NCBI GenBank assembly: GCA_009746045.1
Contig: RPFO01000041.1
Span: forward strand, 8,038,613 to 8,097,460
Reading direction: 5' to 3'
DNA length: 58,848 nucleotides
DNA from: Mesostigma viride
Taxonomy: Eukaryota > Streptophyta > Mesostigmatophyceae > Mesostigmatales > Mesostigmataceae
The notes below the pieces were generated by a model, which ran no database searches, was not told where the DNA came from, and saw only the letters and a program-made list of their open reading frames with translations. A program made the translations under genes and the position numbers. Within the stretch, counting starts at the first letter, position 1. Each line of letters starts with the position of its first letter. Shown here in pieces: positions 21,804-31,621 of this stretch.

Positions 21804-22633
21804 TTAGCCTATCCTAGAATAATTTTCAGGGTGGAAAAATGGCTTTTTGGAATGATGTGAAAAGGGCGAGGGGAATCGCAGGCGGATGCGGGCGGCGACG
21901 ATGCGATGATCGGAGCGCACCAGGGGGATCACATGCGAGCGAGCAGCTAGTACAGATCCTTGATGACGCTTGCGCATTACAACATAGTCAATGCAGCGTT
22001 CAGTGCCAGTTGGCGAGGTGTGTGTGACCAAAGCATCTGGACTATGTGGAAAGCGGGTGTTGGCAGTGACCAAATCGCATGTCGTAAGCAAATCAGCAAA
22101 AAGTTCAGTGTTGGCATTGGAGACTGTACCGTTGGGGGCGTGCTGACATCCGCCAGTACCCGGTGGTAGCGTGGCGTTAGCGTCCAGCAGCAGAGCGAGG
22201 TAGTTGCGACCAGGGATGCCGTTCGCCAGGTTCTCAGTCCAGCGCTGCAAAGAAGTCCTTGCGGTCTTGTTCTGGGTGGCCGGAGTGGGGTGCGTAACCA
22301 ACGCCCACCGTCAGGGCGTAGGTCGAGTGGCCCTCCATCGAATGAAAAGTGGCCACGAGGAGCCGAGCGTTGACCAGCTGGGGTTCGCCCATGTGGCGTA
22401 CGGCGAGCGGGGAGCAGAGGAGACCGACGCCCCCGTTCCCGGTGCCGTCGCCGCCTCCGTAGTAGAACCGCCAGCCGTCGATGTCGTCAGCAACAAGGGC
22501 AGTTGATCCGCCGGCCGATGCAGTGCGCCTGTGTTCTTGGATTCCCAGGATGGCGATATTATTGTCGATGCAGAAACCAATAAGATTGGAGACTCGATGG
22601 CACTGACAGTCGTCACTGCGCAGGCAGTGACAG
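21804..22633 (-). pseudogene. LINE ORF2: APE-type endonuclease (EEP fold)
   Basis: On the minus strand the frame reads HRVSNLIGFCIDNNIAILGI, QEHRR (metal-binding Glu), GGVGLLCSPLAV, VGVGYAPHSGHPEQD, then after a frameshift near 22255 LALLLDANATLPP (Asp/Asn), TERCIDYVVMRK and LVRSDHRIVAARI (SDH catalytic box). This is the ordered motif set of the exonuclease-endonuclease-phosphatase domain of APE-type LINEs, which nicks target DNA for reverse transcription. The upstream edge at 22633 is the TGACAG target duplication of the DNA transposon described below; the frame continues on its far side. Confidence 0.9.
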
Positions 22634-23088
22634 CAGGAGGGGGGACATCCCCCCCCAAAATCGTACATGAGCGTACTCCAGAGTTTGGCCTACCGCGCCG
22701 CCCGGCGCCAGCCAAAGTGAAAAGTGCTGGAGTGCACTCATTCTGTCAAAAAGCTGCGCCGGACCGACTTGGGAGTGTGCTACGTGCTACGTGGCTTGTA
22801 CGACACGTGGCACTCTTTCTAGCAGCCCCCGGGGGTGACAAGCCGATTTGCACAACTTCGCCGTGCAACTGCAGCCACGAAGACCGGGCGAGCCTCGTTG
22901 AGCGGCTGTGATAGCTGATAAAAAACAGAACGAGGGCAAATATACAGCTCTTTTGGTCGCGTTGCCTACCCTGGTAGCGCCCTCCCATCGGGGCTTCAGC
23001 TGTTTGTCGCATGACATTTTGTTTAGGTTACCGAGATGGAGACTAATTGCAAGGATATTATATCCTGGGAGATCGCAGTGCACTCCAC

Positions 23089-25807
23089 ATGGAGCCTGCA
23101 TCCGGCGGTTTGGTTGAAGATGGTGCCGAAGTGCCATTGGATGCTGAGGTACCAGCTGAAGAGGACAAGAAGAAAGCTTGGCCAGCACGGCTGTGTGCTT
23201 TACAAGAGCTAGGTGACTTGACATTGTGCCCAAACGGGACGGCCATCACGTGCAATATATGTCCAGACGGTCGGGGACTTCTCCACCCCAAGCATTTATT
23301 CACGGCGTCAAGATGGGACGACCACCTGCGTACCACGCTTCACCAAGGCAGTGTAGATGCAAGCAAGACGAAAAAGGGAGGGAAGGGAAGCATATTACAG
23401 TATTTCTCCCTGCAGCCCAACCAAGGGTGGGCTCAGGGAGCCGACCATGTCGGGCTCCGGCTCGGGCATCGCCTCGGGTTCTGCGCCAAGTCGTCCAGCC
23501 GATGCACCATCTGCAGCGATGAATGTAGACAATGCTCTGGCTGCCCGCCATCTCTGTCCAGGAGTCTTTGCAAATCACCCCGACTGGGTGAGGATGTACG
23601 AGCGGTGCGGCAAGGTACAAGGCCTTCGTTTTGTTTCTGAAGGGACCGTGATGCGTGCCTTTGCAACCGATTGCAAGCGCAGGGGGAAGCATAAGGTCTC
23701 TCAGCGACCCGGGCAGTGCGCAGGCCCATGTGACCCATGCATGTCTTATCAGACACCGCGCGCAAGTCGGGACCGGTTCAAGCGCATGGAGGACTTGGTC
23801 GAGGTGGAGAGAATCCTTGCCACGCAGCTCTTGGGAGAGAGGGAGGTGTCCCTTTTGCAAAGGGTGATGAATGCGAAGAACACACCTGGAGATGGTGCCA
23901 TCCGGGAGCACAAGCTGGTCATCATCGAGCAGTGCCGTTCTAGGTTGGCGTTTGTGAACTGGGCCGCCTCATGTAAGGAGCACCTTGCAGCACGGGGAGT
24001 GCAGCTGAACGATGTTGGGGAAGCTGTGAGTGTGGACAAATTTCTGGATGGGTTCACAAACATGTACCGTGGGGGTGGGGCCGACGTTCAAGAGTCTCTT
24101 CTGATGGGCTTGTGCAAGGCCATGGTTGCTCGGAGCTCCGGCTTAGTCAATCCGCAGCTTGAGGCTGTCGTCCTGGATTTCTATATCATACTGTCAACGC
24201 TGGGCAAAAGGGCTTTCCGGCTGGTAGCAAACAATCTGGGAGGCCCCTCCGTCCGCCACGTCCGGCGCATCCTCAACAGCAACTTCGAGGGCACGTGCAT
24301 GTTGGACATGAGCGAGCCAGCCTTGAAGGAGGGGCTGCTCCGCTTCATCACCGCAAGGGCTGCTGGGCGCGAGCGTGTCACTGTGCATCTCGCCTTTGAT
24401 GCCACGGTGCTTCAGAAGAGCTGGCAGGTGGTTGACAAGTTTGGTGCGCTAGTGGGCAAAGTGGAGCCCAACCATCTGGTGCCGGTGACTGCCGCATTGC
24501 TTGAGGATTTGAAGAAGAACGGGACACAGGTCGAGGACTTGGCTCCGGAAATAAAATGCGCCTCCTTGGCGATGCAAGATTGCCCAGCGGGTCTCAGCCC
24601 TTTTTTTCTTCCAGCGGGGAGGCCTCAGGTCAAGAACGACCCCGGCCCCGAGTTCAACAAGCGAGTGGTGGATGCGGTCGCCGCGCTTGCACCGCAAGTG
24701 CAGCTTGTGAGTGTTTGCACAGACGGGGTAGCATACGAGAGTGAGTTTATCGTCCCTGGGCTCATCAAGTTTCTGCAAGGCGAATCTCCAACCCTCTACT
24801 TTTTGGACTGTAACCACACCGTCAAGGCGCTCAGGGGGCAGATTTGCTATGGGAGTGGCCTCGGCATGGTGGGCACTGTGCCGATCGTGCCCGCGCTGCT
24901 CGCGGCTGCCAACATCAAGCCCGAACTCTTCAGGGTTTCCGACTATGCCTCCGATTTAGTGGTCCAGAAGCTTTGCTCTTTGGACACCATCTCGTCCTTG
25001 ATGGCATTGAACGCGGAGCCCCTGGAGCCGCGCCGCGCATTGGCCATTACACTGTTTTTTCTGGCGATAAATGCGCACGCCACCAATGCCAACGGCTTGC
25101 CCACTTCGGTTCGCATCGCCATGAAGTGGATGAGCTTGCTTTGGTTCACATCAATGACCGGCCTCCATCCGATTACCATGCGCAACATGGCGGTCAACGC
25201 TCACGGTGCCATATGGCTATACGCGCGAGAGGATGTGAAAGTCCCGTCGCTAGGCACCGAGGAGGCGTGCGAGCATGCGTTCGGTTGGGCGCGAGACTCG
25301 GCGCCAGGTGCACGCCGCGAGTTCACTGCCGCTGAACTGGTCACCTCGCTCGCCCGCGCCGAGCAGGCCACGGAGGCATCATTCCGGTCTCAGCAACTGG
25401 TAACGGGGAAGTCGTCGGAGAAGGGCTACGCTCGTAGCTTCCGTAAATGGCAAACTGCCAGGGAGGCGGCTGTGGCCACGCGACGTGCCAACAAGCTGAG
25501 GCGAGAGGGCGCCATGGAATCAACCGGTGATGTGGCATGTTCGCGCGCGGAGGAGGAGATGGACTGCGGGGTGGTGGTGGAACACGGCAGTGAACCAGTC
25601 GTCAATCAGCTGGCATTGTACGTGCTTCCAATTCTGAATGAAGTCAACTGTGGTATGCGCAATGTGCTGCTTGCCTACGGTGTTGCGGAGCAAAGCATGT
25701 CGCCATTCATTGATCGCATCGATGCGGTGTCCGACCTGTCGCAGCGGTTGGTGAAGTTCATGCCTCCTACCTTGATCGAACCTGGCCATGCCACCATGCG
25801 ACCGTGA
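23089..25807 (+). CDS. Putative DDE/RNase H-like transposase with N-terminal C2H2 finger
   Basis: From ATG 23089 the first frame gives an acidic start and then a C2H2-like finger, ITCNICPDGRGLLHPKHLF with DDHLRTTLHQG, and ends near LQYFSLQPNQG. The main body continues in another frame (23402-25807, about 800 aa), implying a frameshift or short intron near 23410. Catalytic-core candidates are HLAFDATVLQ (Asp at 24395), VCTDGVAYESEF (Asp at 24722), FLDCNHTVKALRGQ, similar to the DxxHxxKxxR box of P/THAP9-like enzymes, and EEACEHAFGWARD (Glu about 25271). The N-terminal CAGPCDPCMSY adds a Cys cluster. The family is unassigned. The position at the centre of an element with TIRs supports the role. 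Confidence 0.68.
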
Positions 25808-26192
25808 GGTAGAGGTGTGCAATTGTGGCCGGGACTGCAAGCCTGCCCCCGAGGAGGAGTTAGACCCTCTTGAGCCACTGCTCGAGGGAATGGCTCTGCG
25901 CATGCAAGCTACCTTAGTTGGTGGCATGACTGACGAGGGACAAGCATCAGGCGGGCGTGTGGGGGAGGGGCTTGTGGGGGAGGGGCTTGTGGGGGAGGGC
26001 CTTGTGAGGGAGGGTGAGACTACGATGGGTGCGCCTGACCACAGCAACGACGAGGTAGGGGAAGTTATGATGCAATGTGACCCCTTGCGCAACATCTTGA
26101 GTCTCCCTTGCGTGGTGGCTAGCGATGAGGCATCGTGTGACTTGGTGTGTAGCCAGGTGATGGGCTTGGCTTGCGAGGCGTTGGGGGGTTAA
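25808..26192 (+). CDS. Transposon-encoded acidic frame after the transposase
   Basis: Overlaps the transposase stop in the -1 frame (from 25788) and may be its continuation by frameshift. It encodes EVCNCGRDCKPAPEEELDP, a repeated GEGLVGEGLVGEGLV stretch and a Cys-containing C-terminus. There is no recognisable domain. The triplicated 15-bp GTGGGGGAGGGGCTT unit accounts for the GEGLV repeats. Confidence 0.4.
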
Positions 26193-26593
26193 GTACCGGC
26201 AAAAGGAGGCAAGGCAACGCCTCGGGCGCTGGGCGCGTGAATACGCTCCAAGGGCGTTGGTGGAACCGCATGCCCATTCCAACGGGGCAAGGCGGGCGCG
26301 TGTGTCGCAATCGCCTTTTCGTGATCAAGGGAACACAGTATGTCGTCCTTTCAGTTTTCAAGAAGAAGTACAACAAGTGGCTCGAGGTTGAGGAGGCCCT
26401 TGCAACCGATGATGCCAATGTCCACGGGCACGTGGTCACGAAGGGCGGTCTTGGCAGGTGGCAATGGAAGACCTTGGCTCGTGGCCATGGCCTTACCTCG
26501 GCCCAGGTCGCGGCTGCCCTAACCGTAGAGGTAAAAGCTTCTAAGGTAGAAACCTGGGGAGACATGTTAAGTGATCCAATGTGGGCAGATTGA
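26171..26593 (+). CDS. Transposon-encoded C-terminal frame, unknown domain
   Basis: A 140-aa frame overlapping the preceding one by 22 bases. The protein-like core is VCRNRLFVIKGTQYVVLSVF, KKKYNKWLEVEEAL and GRWQWKTLARGHGLTSAQV, ending DMLSDPMWAD. Its immediate succession after the two preceding frames suggests it is the last exon or frame of a single long transposase-associated protein. I recognise no family. Confidence 0.45.
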   Translation: MRGVGGLSTGKRRQGNASGAGRVNTLQGRWWNRMPIPTGQGGRVCRNRLFVIKGTQYVVLSVFKKKYNKWLEVEEALATDDANVHGHVVTKGGLGRWQWKTLARGHGLTSAQVAAALTVEVKASKVETWGDMLSDPMWAD

Positions 26594-28001
26594 GTCATGA
26601 TGTTAGACATCACGTGGGGCGGCGATCATTGAATCAGATTGGTACCCTTACAACTGATCATGCTAGTGACTCTACTCTGTGGACTGACCTCCATTGCGCT
26701 GAGTTTAGCGGTGCGCATCATGTTCATTGTCGCACCTATGTAGCCGCCGGCTCCAACATACCTCACAAATGTATATCCTTGCTTTATTATTACAATGCAA
26801 GTGATCAATGAAGCAAGTGTTGCTTGTTTAACGGTAATGCAATGAAGTACACTATTGGAACCATACCTTCGTTATCTCTTTGATGAATTCGTAAATGGTT
26901 ATAGTTGTTCAGTAAGTTATACTTGTCTCCTTGATAGTTAAGACTTCTTATTTTGATGTCCTATTATGCAACATACATTTCAGCTACTAGGAACAGTTGC
27001 CTCACTTAACTTTAGTCGTCTCACCTAATACAATGGTTGTCTCACTTAATATAAGAAGTGAGAAAATAGTCTTAAGTGAGCACTTAATTAATATCGACGT
27101 GGGAACGCCGTGCGTCCCGGTATAATGTTGTGTCACTCATTCTGAAAATGATATGCATTATGCTAGTGTGCATGCATGCGTGCGCATGAAAGTTGTTTCC
27201 CTTAGTAGAATGGCTGGCTGACATGCGTACGTGCGTGTGCGTAGTACGTGGTTGCTTGCTTGCTATTAAGTGAGACAACTATATCATTAAGTGAGACAGC
27301 GTACTATCATGTGTTGTCTCATTGATTTATTAAATACATGAAGCAAAGCAACCATGATACATAGTTGTCTCCATCCATTGGGGTCACATCCAACGGGAGC
27401 ACGAGTCTAATTAATTAATTAATTAATCCATCGGGGTCATCCATCCATCCATGCATCGGGGTTAATGCTCCGTGACTCTCCAACGGGAGCATGGCACAAG
27501 TTTAATAGTTGTCTCACTTAATGTTTAAAAAAATTCATTAACTTAATTAAGCAAGACAACTAATAAATTAAACACATGGTTGTCTCCTTGACATGTAATC
27601 AAGCAACCATAGTAGGTGTTTGCACCCATCCATCCATGCATCGGGGTTAATGCTCCGTGACTCCCCAACGGGAGCACGAGTCTAATTAATTAATTAATTA
27701 ATTAATAGTAGGTGTGCAATGGGAGCACGACTCTAATTGATTAATTAATTAATAGAAGGTGGCGGTTTACATCCCCCCCACCTGCAGGTTGTAGCTCAAA
27801 ATGTTTTACTAACCATATGCCCCCGCTTACCATATGCTGGCTGTCTCCTTGATATGCCCCCTTCTAAGGGCTATGTGTATGACATAGGCTCCCAACGGAG
27901 TTATGTTCTTAATTCATTAATTAATCAAGCAAACCACGTAAGCCGCTTTGCTTGTTGATTAACAATATCTCTAGAGCTAATGCACTATCCTAGCAAATGA
28001 C
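26594..28001. repeat. Subterminal repeat region: GTTGTCTCACTTAAT and TTAAT-tail motifs
   Basis: No gene found. A motif close to TTGTCTCACTTAAT occurs about ten times in both orientations between about 26925 and 27600, for example near 27000, 27020, 27036, 27075, 27265, 27290, 27310 and 27510. Interspersed are three or four copies of CCAACGGGAGCACGAGTCTA followed by (ATTA)n, near 27390, 27665 and 27720. These are 3'-tail-like retro-insertions of another LINE or SINE type. Confidence 0.7.
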
Positions 28002-28559
28002 TTAGCAAATGCTGAAGTTTGTAAGTGCACGAAGCTGCCTGGCTATCTCATGCGGGGTCCCACTGGTAATGGTAAAAGATGCCCGCAGAGTCTGCTCACG
28101 ATATATGGAATTGAGCTCGTGGTCCCGGTGAGTTCCATAGTAATACATCGTGGTCCCGGTGAGTTCCATAGTAATACACCCGGCATCTAGCAACGGCGAC
28201 AACACACGAGCATCCCGGGCCGAGAGGAGACCGACGTGGACACTCAGCACATAAACGTTGATGGCATTCTTGTCGTATATGTTGCCCGGTTCCCTCGACC
28301 AAAGAGCACCACAATCTGGGGGAACCCCGTGGTTGTCAAAATATGCCAGCCCTTTGAGGGTGACATCGGCTTTCATCAAGACCTTTTCTTCGGGCTGTAA
28401 GAGACCACTGGAGTTGGAGGCGACAGCAGTTTTCTGTGAAACACAAGGCTGAACGGGCAAAGCTGGCATGGCTGTTTGGCAAGCCGGTCCCAGCGCAGAG
28501 TTTTCACTTTCCATGTGCTGCGTGCCGTCTAGTTCACTGGTCTTCATCATGTTGTACAT
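28002..28559 (-). CDS. HIRAN-domain protein within the transposon
   Basis: A 185-aa frame. Its centre (about residues 68-135) reads VTLKGLAYFDNHGVPPDCGA, LWSREPGNIYDKNAINVYV and HVGLLSARDARVLSPLLDAG. This is the HIRAN pattern: a Gly-rich first strand, the REPxNxYDxNAIxV core, then VGxLSxxxAxxLxPLLD. HIRAN domains bind DNA 3' ends and occur in repair helicases, for example HLTF and Rad5, and as stand-alone proteins in mobile elements. No helicase motifs follow here. A 31-bp tandem duplication (28119-28149, 28150-28180) shifts the frame just after the domain, so the C-terminus is likely altered. A role in transposition is inference. Confidence 0.72.
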   Translation of the reverse strand: MYNMMKTSELDGTQHMESENSALGPACQTAMPALPVQPCVSQKTAVASNSSGLLQPEEKVLMKADVTLKGLAYFDNHGVPPDCGALWSREPGNIYDKNAINVYVLSVHVGLLSARDARVLSPLLDAGCITMELTGTTMYYYGTHRDHELNSIYREQTLRASFTITSGTPHEIARQLRALTNFSIC

Positions 28560-29075
28560 GCAAGGCTCCGGTTTCAGGGCGGTCGAAGGTATCAGCCGGC
28601 GCGAGGGATTTGCAAGACGTCACCAGCAAATGACGATTCCGGAAGCCTCCTGAAGCCTGACTGAAATACGTTCTGCTCACAATGAGGTGGTCGTTCTGGT
28701 ACGGCAGTCCAATGTTGACTGGTAACCCATGTTTAAAATGCCGGTGCAAATCGGATAATCAACAATTGTTGAAGTTAAGGCGCTCAATTTTCAGCACAGC
28801 ATGAGGGCCGAAGCGGACACCTGCACTTTAAAATCAAACGCCTGACCGAGCTAGCGGGATCACCATGAGAGCGCACTAGCGCACTCCTTTCCTAAAACCA
28901 GGCGCCGGACCGCCAAAAGGAGTTCGCTCCACAAAATTTTTCTTCGCGCCGCCCTAAAATTTTCGACTGGAGTACACTCCGTCGCAAAAAATTCTGCCGC
29001 CGGACACATTTTTGGAGTTAGCTCCACGTTTGGAGGTGCCGCGCCGGACACACGAGTGAGTGTGCTGTTTTGGCT
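28560..29075. other. Right subterminal region of the transposon
   Basis: Non-coding as far as I can see. From 28860 to 29060 it repeats GGAGTxxxCTCC-like short palindromes (GGAGTTCGCTCC, GGAGTACACTCC, GGAGTTAGCTCC) and GCGCCGGAC. Related strings (GGAGTGCACTC, GCGCCGGAC) lie in the left subterminal part (22720-22770), which suggests matched subterminal binding sites. Confidence 0.55.
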
Positions 29076-29092
29076 GGATGTCCCCCCTCCTG

Positions 29093-29694
29093 TGACAGCG
29101 GTCAGCGTCGGGCTGGAGCCGTGCGGGCGTTGAAGGTGGCGATGACCAAGGGCGCGCGTTGACCGAAAAGGGGGGTGCAGGCGGGGGTGGGGGCGGAGAT
29201 GGAGCAGGGTGCATGGTGATGGGGGTGGGGGTGGAGCTAGGTGGTGGGGTAGGGGGGGCGGGTTGGGGACTTATGCTTTCAATCACCGTTTCGATTCTTC
29301 CTGCCAACGCGTCAAGGCGACGCCGACGGTTGGCTCGGGTGGCCAGGTAGAATGAGTCTGCGTCTGCACGCATAAGAAATGCGTGCAGTCTGAGGAGGTT
29401 TCGGAGGCGGCCGCGCGAGGCGGGGCGAACCTGGCTCACTGCCGACCCGTTGCTCTCTCTCCGACAGCCCGAGGGCTGCGAAGGCAAAGGGGCGGGAAGG
29501 GGAGTTAGGCAGATCCCACTGCTAGAGCCGCGGAGCCGCAGAGCCGCGGGGCCGCGAGCGTCGTCATTGATAGGAGAGAAGGGTTCGCAGCGCGGGCTCC
29601 GGCTCAGGTGCAAAGCGAACGAATTTATTAGGGGGACGGCCAAGCCTGGCAGCCATACCTGAGCTGAAGTTGCCCCGGCGGATCCCCACCACAC
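29093..29694 (-). pseudogene. LINE ORF upstream of the endonuclease (5' fragment)
   Basis: On the minus strand this open frame runs into the endonuclease frame once the transposon is removed. It encodes a basic helix (FLMRADADSFYLATRANRRR), a Pro-rich segment and the junction ARLQPDADRC. The upstream part is Ser/Pro/Arg-rich and gives no recognised fold. It is probably the N-terminal region of the LINE polyprotein or the end of its ORF1. The element appears truncated near 29867, where a different LINE 3' fragment begins. Confidence 0.6.
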
Positions 29695-29867
29695 GTGCTG
29701 GGGAGCAGGTGACCGTCGATGCCGGTGGCGATGGCGGTGACGGCGAGGGCCGAGCAGGGGGCTGGGGCGCTGGCACGGCGGTATCCATGGGGGTCGCCGT
29801 CATTGCATGGAGGAAGGTCCTGGCCGTTAATGCGGACGATGAAGACGCCATTAAAGAGGCGGGCATA

Positions 29868-30121
29868 GAATGGATGGTGTAAGCTATCTAGGTCCTAGTT
29901 ACAGGGGTGTGGGCACCGCGGCCCGAATCGCTATGAATGCCATACTTGGTCACACGCGGAGCACCCACAGGCTTGGGGGTGGTCTCCTTCATCACTACTT
30001 GCCATCTATCCTTGCGCACCATCTGCCTCCATATTACAGACAAACCAGGAGGCTGCCCGGGTGTGAGCCCGTCACGTCTAGTGTAGCACATGTCCATGCC
30101 GAGTCTATCACGAAAAGTCCA
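29868..30121 (-). mobile_element. 5'-truncated LINE 3'-end copy (about 250 bp)
   Basis: About 98% identical to the 3' coding end of the LINE at 16585-16840, same orientation. It encodes the same C-terminus (MDMCYTRRDGLTPGQPPG ... SGRGAHTPVTRT). Such short 5'-truncated copies are the usual by-product of LINE retrotransposition. The near identity shows recent activity of this family. Confidence 0.88.
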
Positions 30122-30494
30122 CGGAGAAAGGGCATATGGCTATTGATACATTCTAAGCTACTTCCTGCAAGGGTGGGAATGTAAACAACACTTGCTCTAG
30201 GTGCACCAAGGGCACCTGCACCCCCAGAGTCTCAGAGCTCAACCCAACTAAGGGGGGCCTGTCATGGGGGGGGAAGATCACCATTGCTATACAAGAGCTA
30301 GGGCATGGCTTCTCATCAGAGAGTGACTCTCTGTATAGGCAGGGCTGAGCTAATTCTTAATGCATCATCCATGGGGGTCCCATTATAGGCAGGGCGTGGC
30401 TAAATTCTGCATCATCCAAGGCCATTATGGGCGCACATGCGCTGGGGCCGCGTGGTAGGCTAAGCCTTACTAATCTACACAACTGCTACATTCC
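30122..30494. other. Unassigned repeat also present at the right end of the window
   Basis: No gene is seen. The sequence (CTTGCTCTAGGTGCACCAAG, GAGCTAGGGCATGGCTTCTC, CATGGGGGTCCCATTATAGG) recurs in degraded form at about 57800-58350, followed there by the same LINE ORF1 end. It is part of a dispersed element rather than unique DNA. Confidence 0.7.
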
Positions 30495-31621
30495 CTAGAC
30501 TGGGGGTGCCTGCCAAGGCTTGTGGTTGACGTGGATGACGTCCCCCTTCCAGTATACCGGCTTCTGTGCCCCCTGCGCTTTGCCGTATCTCCGTGACTCC
30601 CCAACGGGAGCACGAGTCTAATTAATTAATTAATTTGCCGTATCTGGAGGTAGGTCGGCCATAGCTCACGTCGCCGTTGTTGCTGGGCCAGGGTCAGGTC
30701 GTCGTCCAGCGTGAAGTGAGTCCTCGAGAGCTTCTTGCGGTTTTTAAGAAACAACAGCTTGTCCGCCATGTACTTAAAGGTGAGGAGCACGGGTGCCGGG
30801 CCAGCCTTACCCCGAGCGCGCGGGGGAGGCGGACAGCCGACATCCGCAGCTCACCAGTAATGTGCATGGGGGCAAGAATGTTGCGCTTAAATGCCGTGAG
30901 AAGAGTCGTCGAGGTCTCCTCTTCTGGCTGGTCGAAGTGCTTGACGATGACGTTGTGGCTGCGCTGGGTACGGTCGGCCTCCTCGCGGAGATCGAGGGCT
31001 TGTTGCTTAAGCTGTGCCGCGATGGTGGAGGTGGTGGAGGTGGCGGGGTGCTTGAGCAGGTCTGCCCAGGTCTGGGTGGGAGGGGCGTCGTCGCCTGGGC
31101 CAGCGGGGGCTGGCTTGGCGGCAATGTCCCTCACCGCCTGGCCGGGCGGTGATGCAGGCGGTGTTCTGCATGCACTCGATGGCGATGGCGGTGTCCTTGA
31201 GGCGCTGGTCGATGTCGAGAAGCTGGGCCTTGAGGGCGGCGGTGGAGGTGGAGGTGGCAGTGGAGGTGGAGGCGAGGAGGGTGGAGGTGGAGGTGATGGT
31301 GGTGGAAATGTGAGGGAGCTCAGCAGGCAGCGTGCCTCCCATTGCCGCCACATCTGTGGCAAGGGGGGTCACGTGCTGCTCGAAAGCTTCCTTAAGGAGG
31401 GTGCGGACGATGGATTCTGTCGCAACGGTGGGGGGCGGTGGTTGGGGAGCCCAGATCTCGGGGTCGGAACGCCCGAGGAGGGAGCAGAGGGCGAGGCGCT
31501 GGAGCTTGGGGCAACTCATGCGAAGAACACGCGGGAGATCTTCGGCGGGGTTGCAAAGAGTGCCATTTGGCCAGTGGCCGCGGTTGTGGGAGATGAGGTG
31601 CGAGCACAGGTCTACAAGCAA
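30495..31621 (-). pseudogene. LINE ORF1-like protein, frameshifted
   Basis: Pieces in three frames on the minus strand give a coiled-coil region (ALKAQLLDIDQRLKDTAI, LKQQALDLREEADRTQ), an RRM-like block (RSHNVIVKHFDQPEEET, ILAPMHITGELRMSAVRL), a C-terminal block (FKYMADKLLFLKNRKKL, FTLDDDLTLAQQQRRREL) and an end VYWKGDVIHVNHKPW with TAG at 30497-30495. This order matches ORF1 proteins of L1-like LINEs, nucleic-acid chaperones that coat the RNA. At least two frameshifts and a 43-bp insertion (30591-30633) disrupt it. Confidence 0.7.
30591..30633. mobile_element. 43-bp tail-only retro-insertion with 12-bp TSD
   Basis: A 43-base insert, CCGTGACTCCCCAACGGGAG followed by CACGAGTCTA and an ATTA run, is flanked by identical TTTGCCGTATCT copies (30579-30590 and 30634-30645). 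The same tail sequence occurs inside the transposon at 27390-27720. The duplication and repeat tail mark target-primed insertion of little more than the 3' end of an element. Confidence 0.88.

Larger units (their letters stand above)
22634..29092. mobile_element. 6459-bp DNA transposon with 17-bp TIRs and 6-bp TSD
   Basis: The left end is CAGGAGGGGGGACATCC (22634-22650); the right end is its exact reverse complement (29076-29092). TGACAG flanks both sides (22628-22633 and 29093-29098). Deleting the element and one TGACAG rejoins the LINE frame as LQPDADRC-HCLRSDDCQC without a shift or stop. This shows both the exact boundaries and that it landed in the LINE. Inside are a zinc-finger/RNase H-like transposase (plus), two smaller downstream frames (plus), and a HIRAN-domain ORF (minus). 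The termini and 6-bp duplication do not fit a superfamily I can name with confidence. Confidence 0.9.

Noticed and set aside
26925-27730. CRISPR-like array from regularly recurring short motifs
   Set aside because: Copies occur in both orientations with irregular spacing and AT-repeat tails, unlike direct repeats with uniform spacers, and the DNA is eukaryotic.
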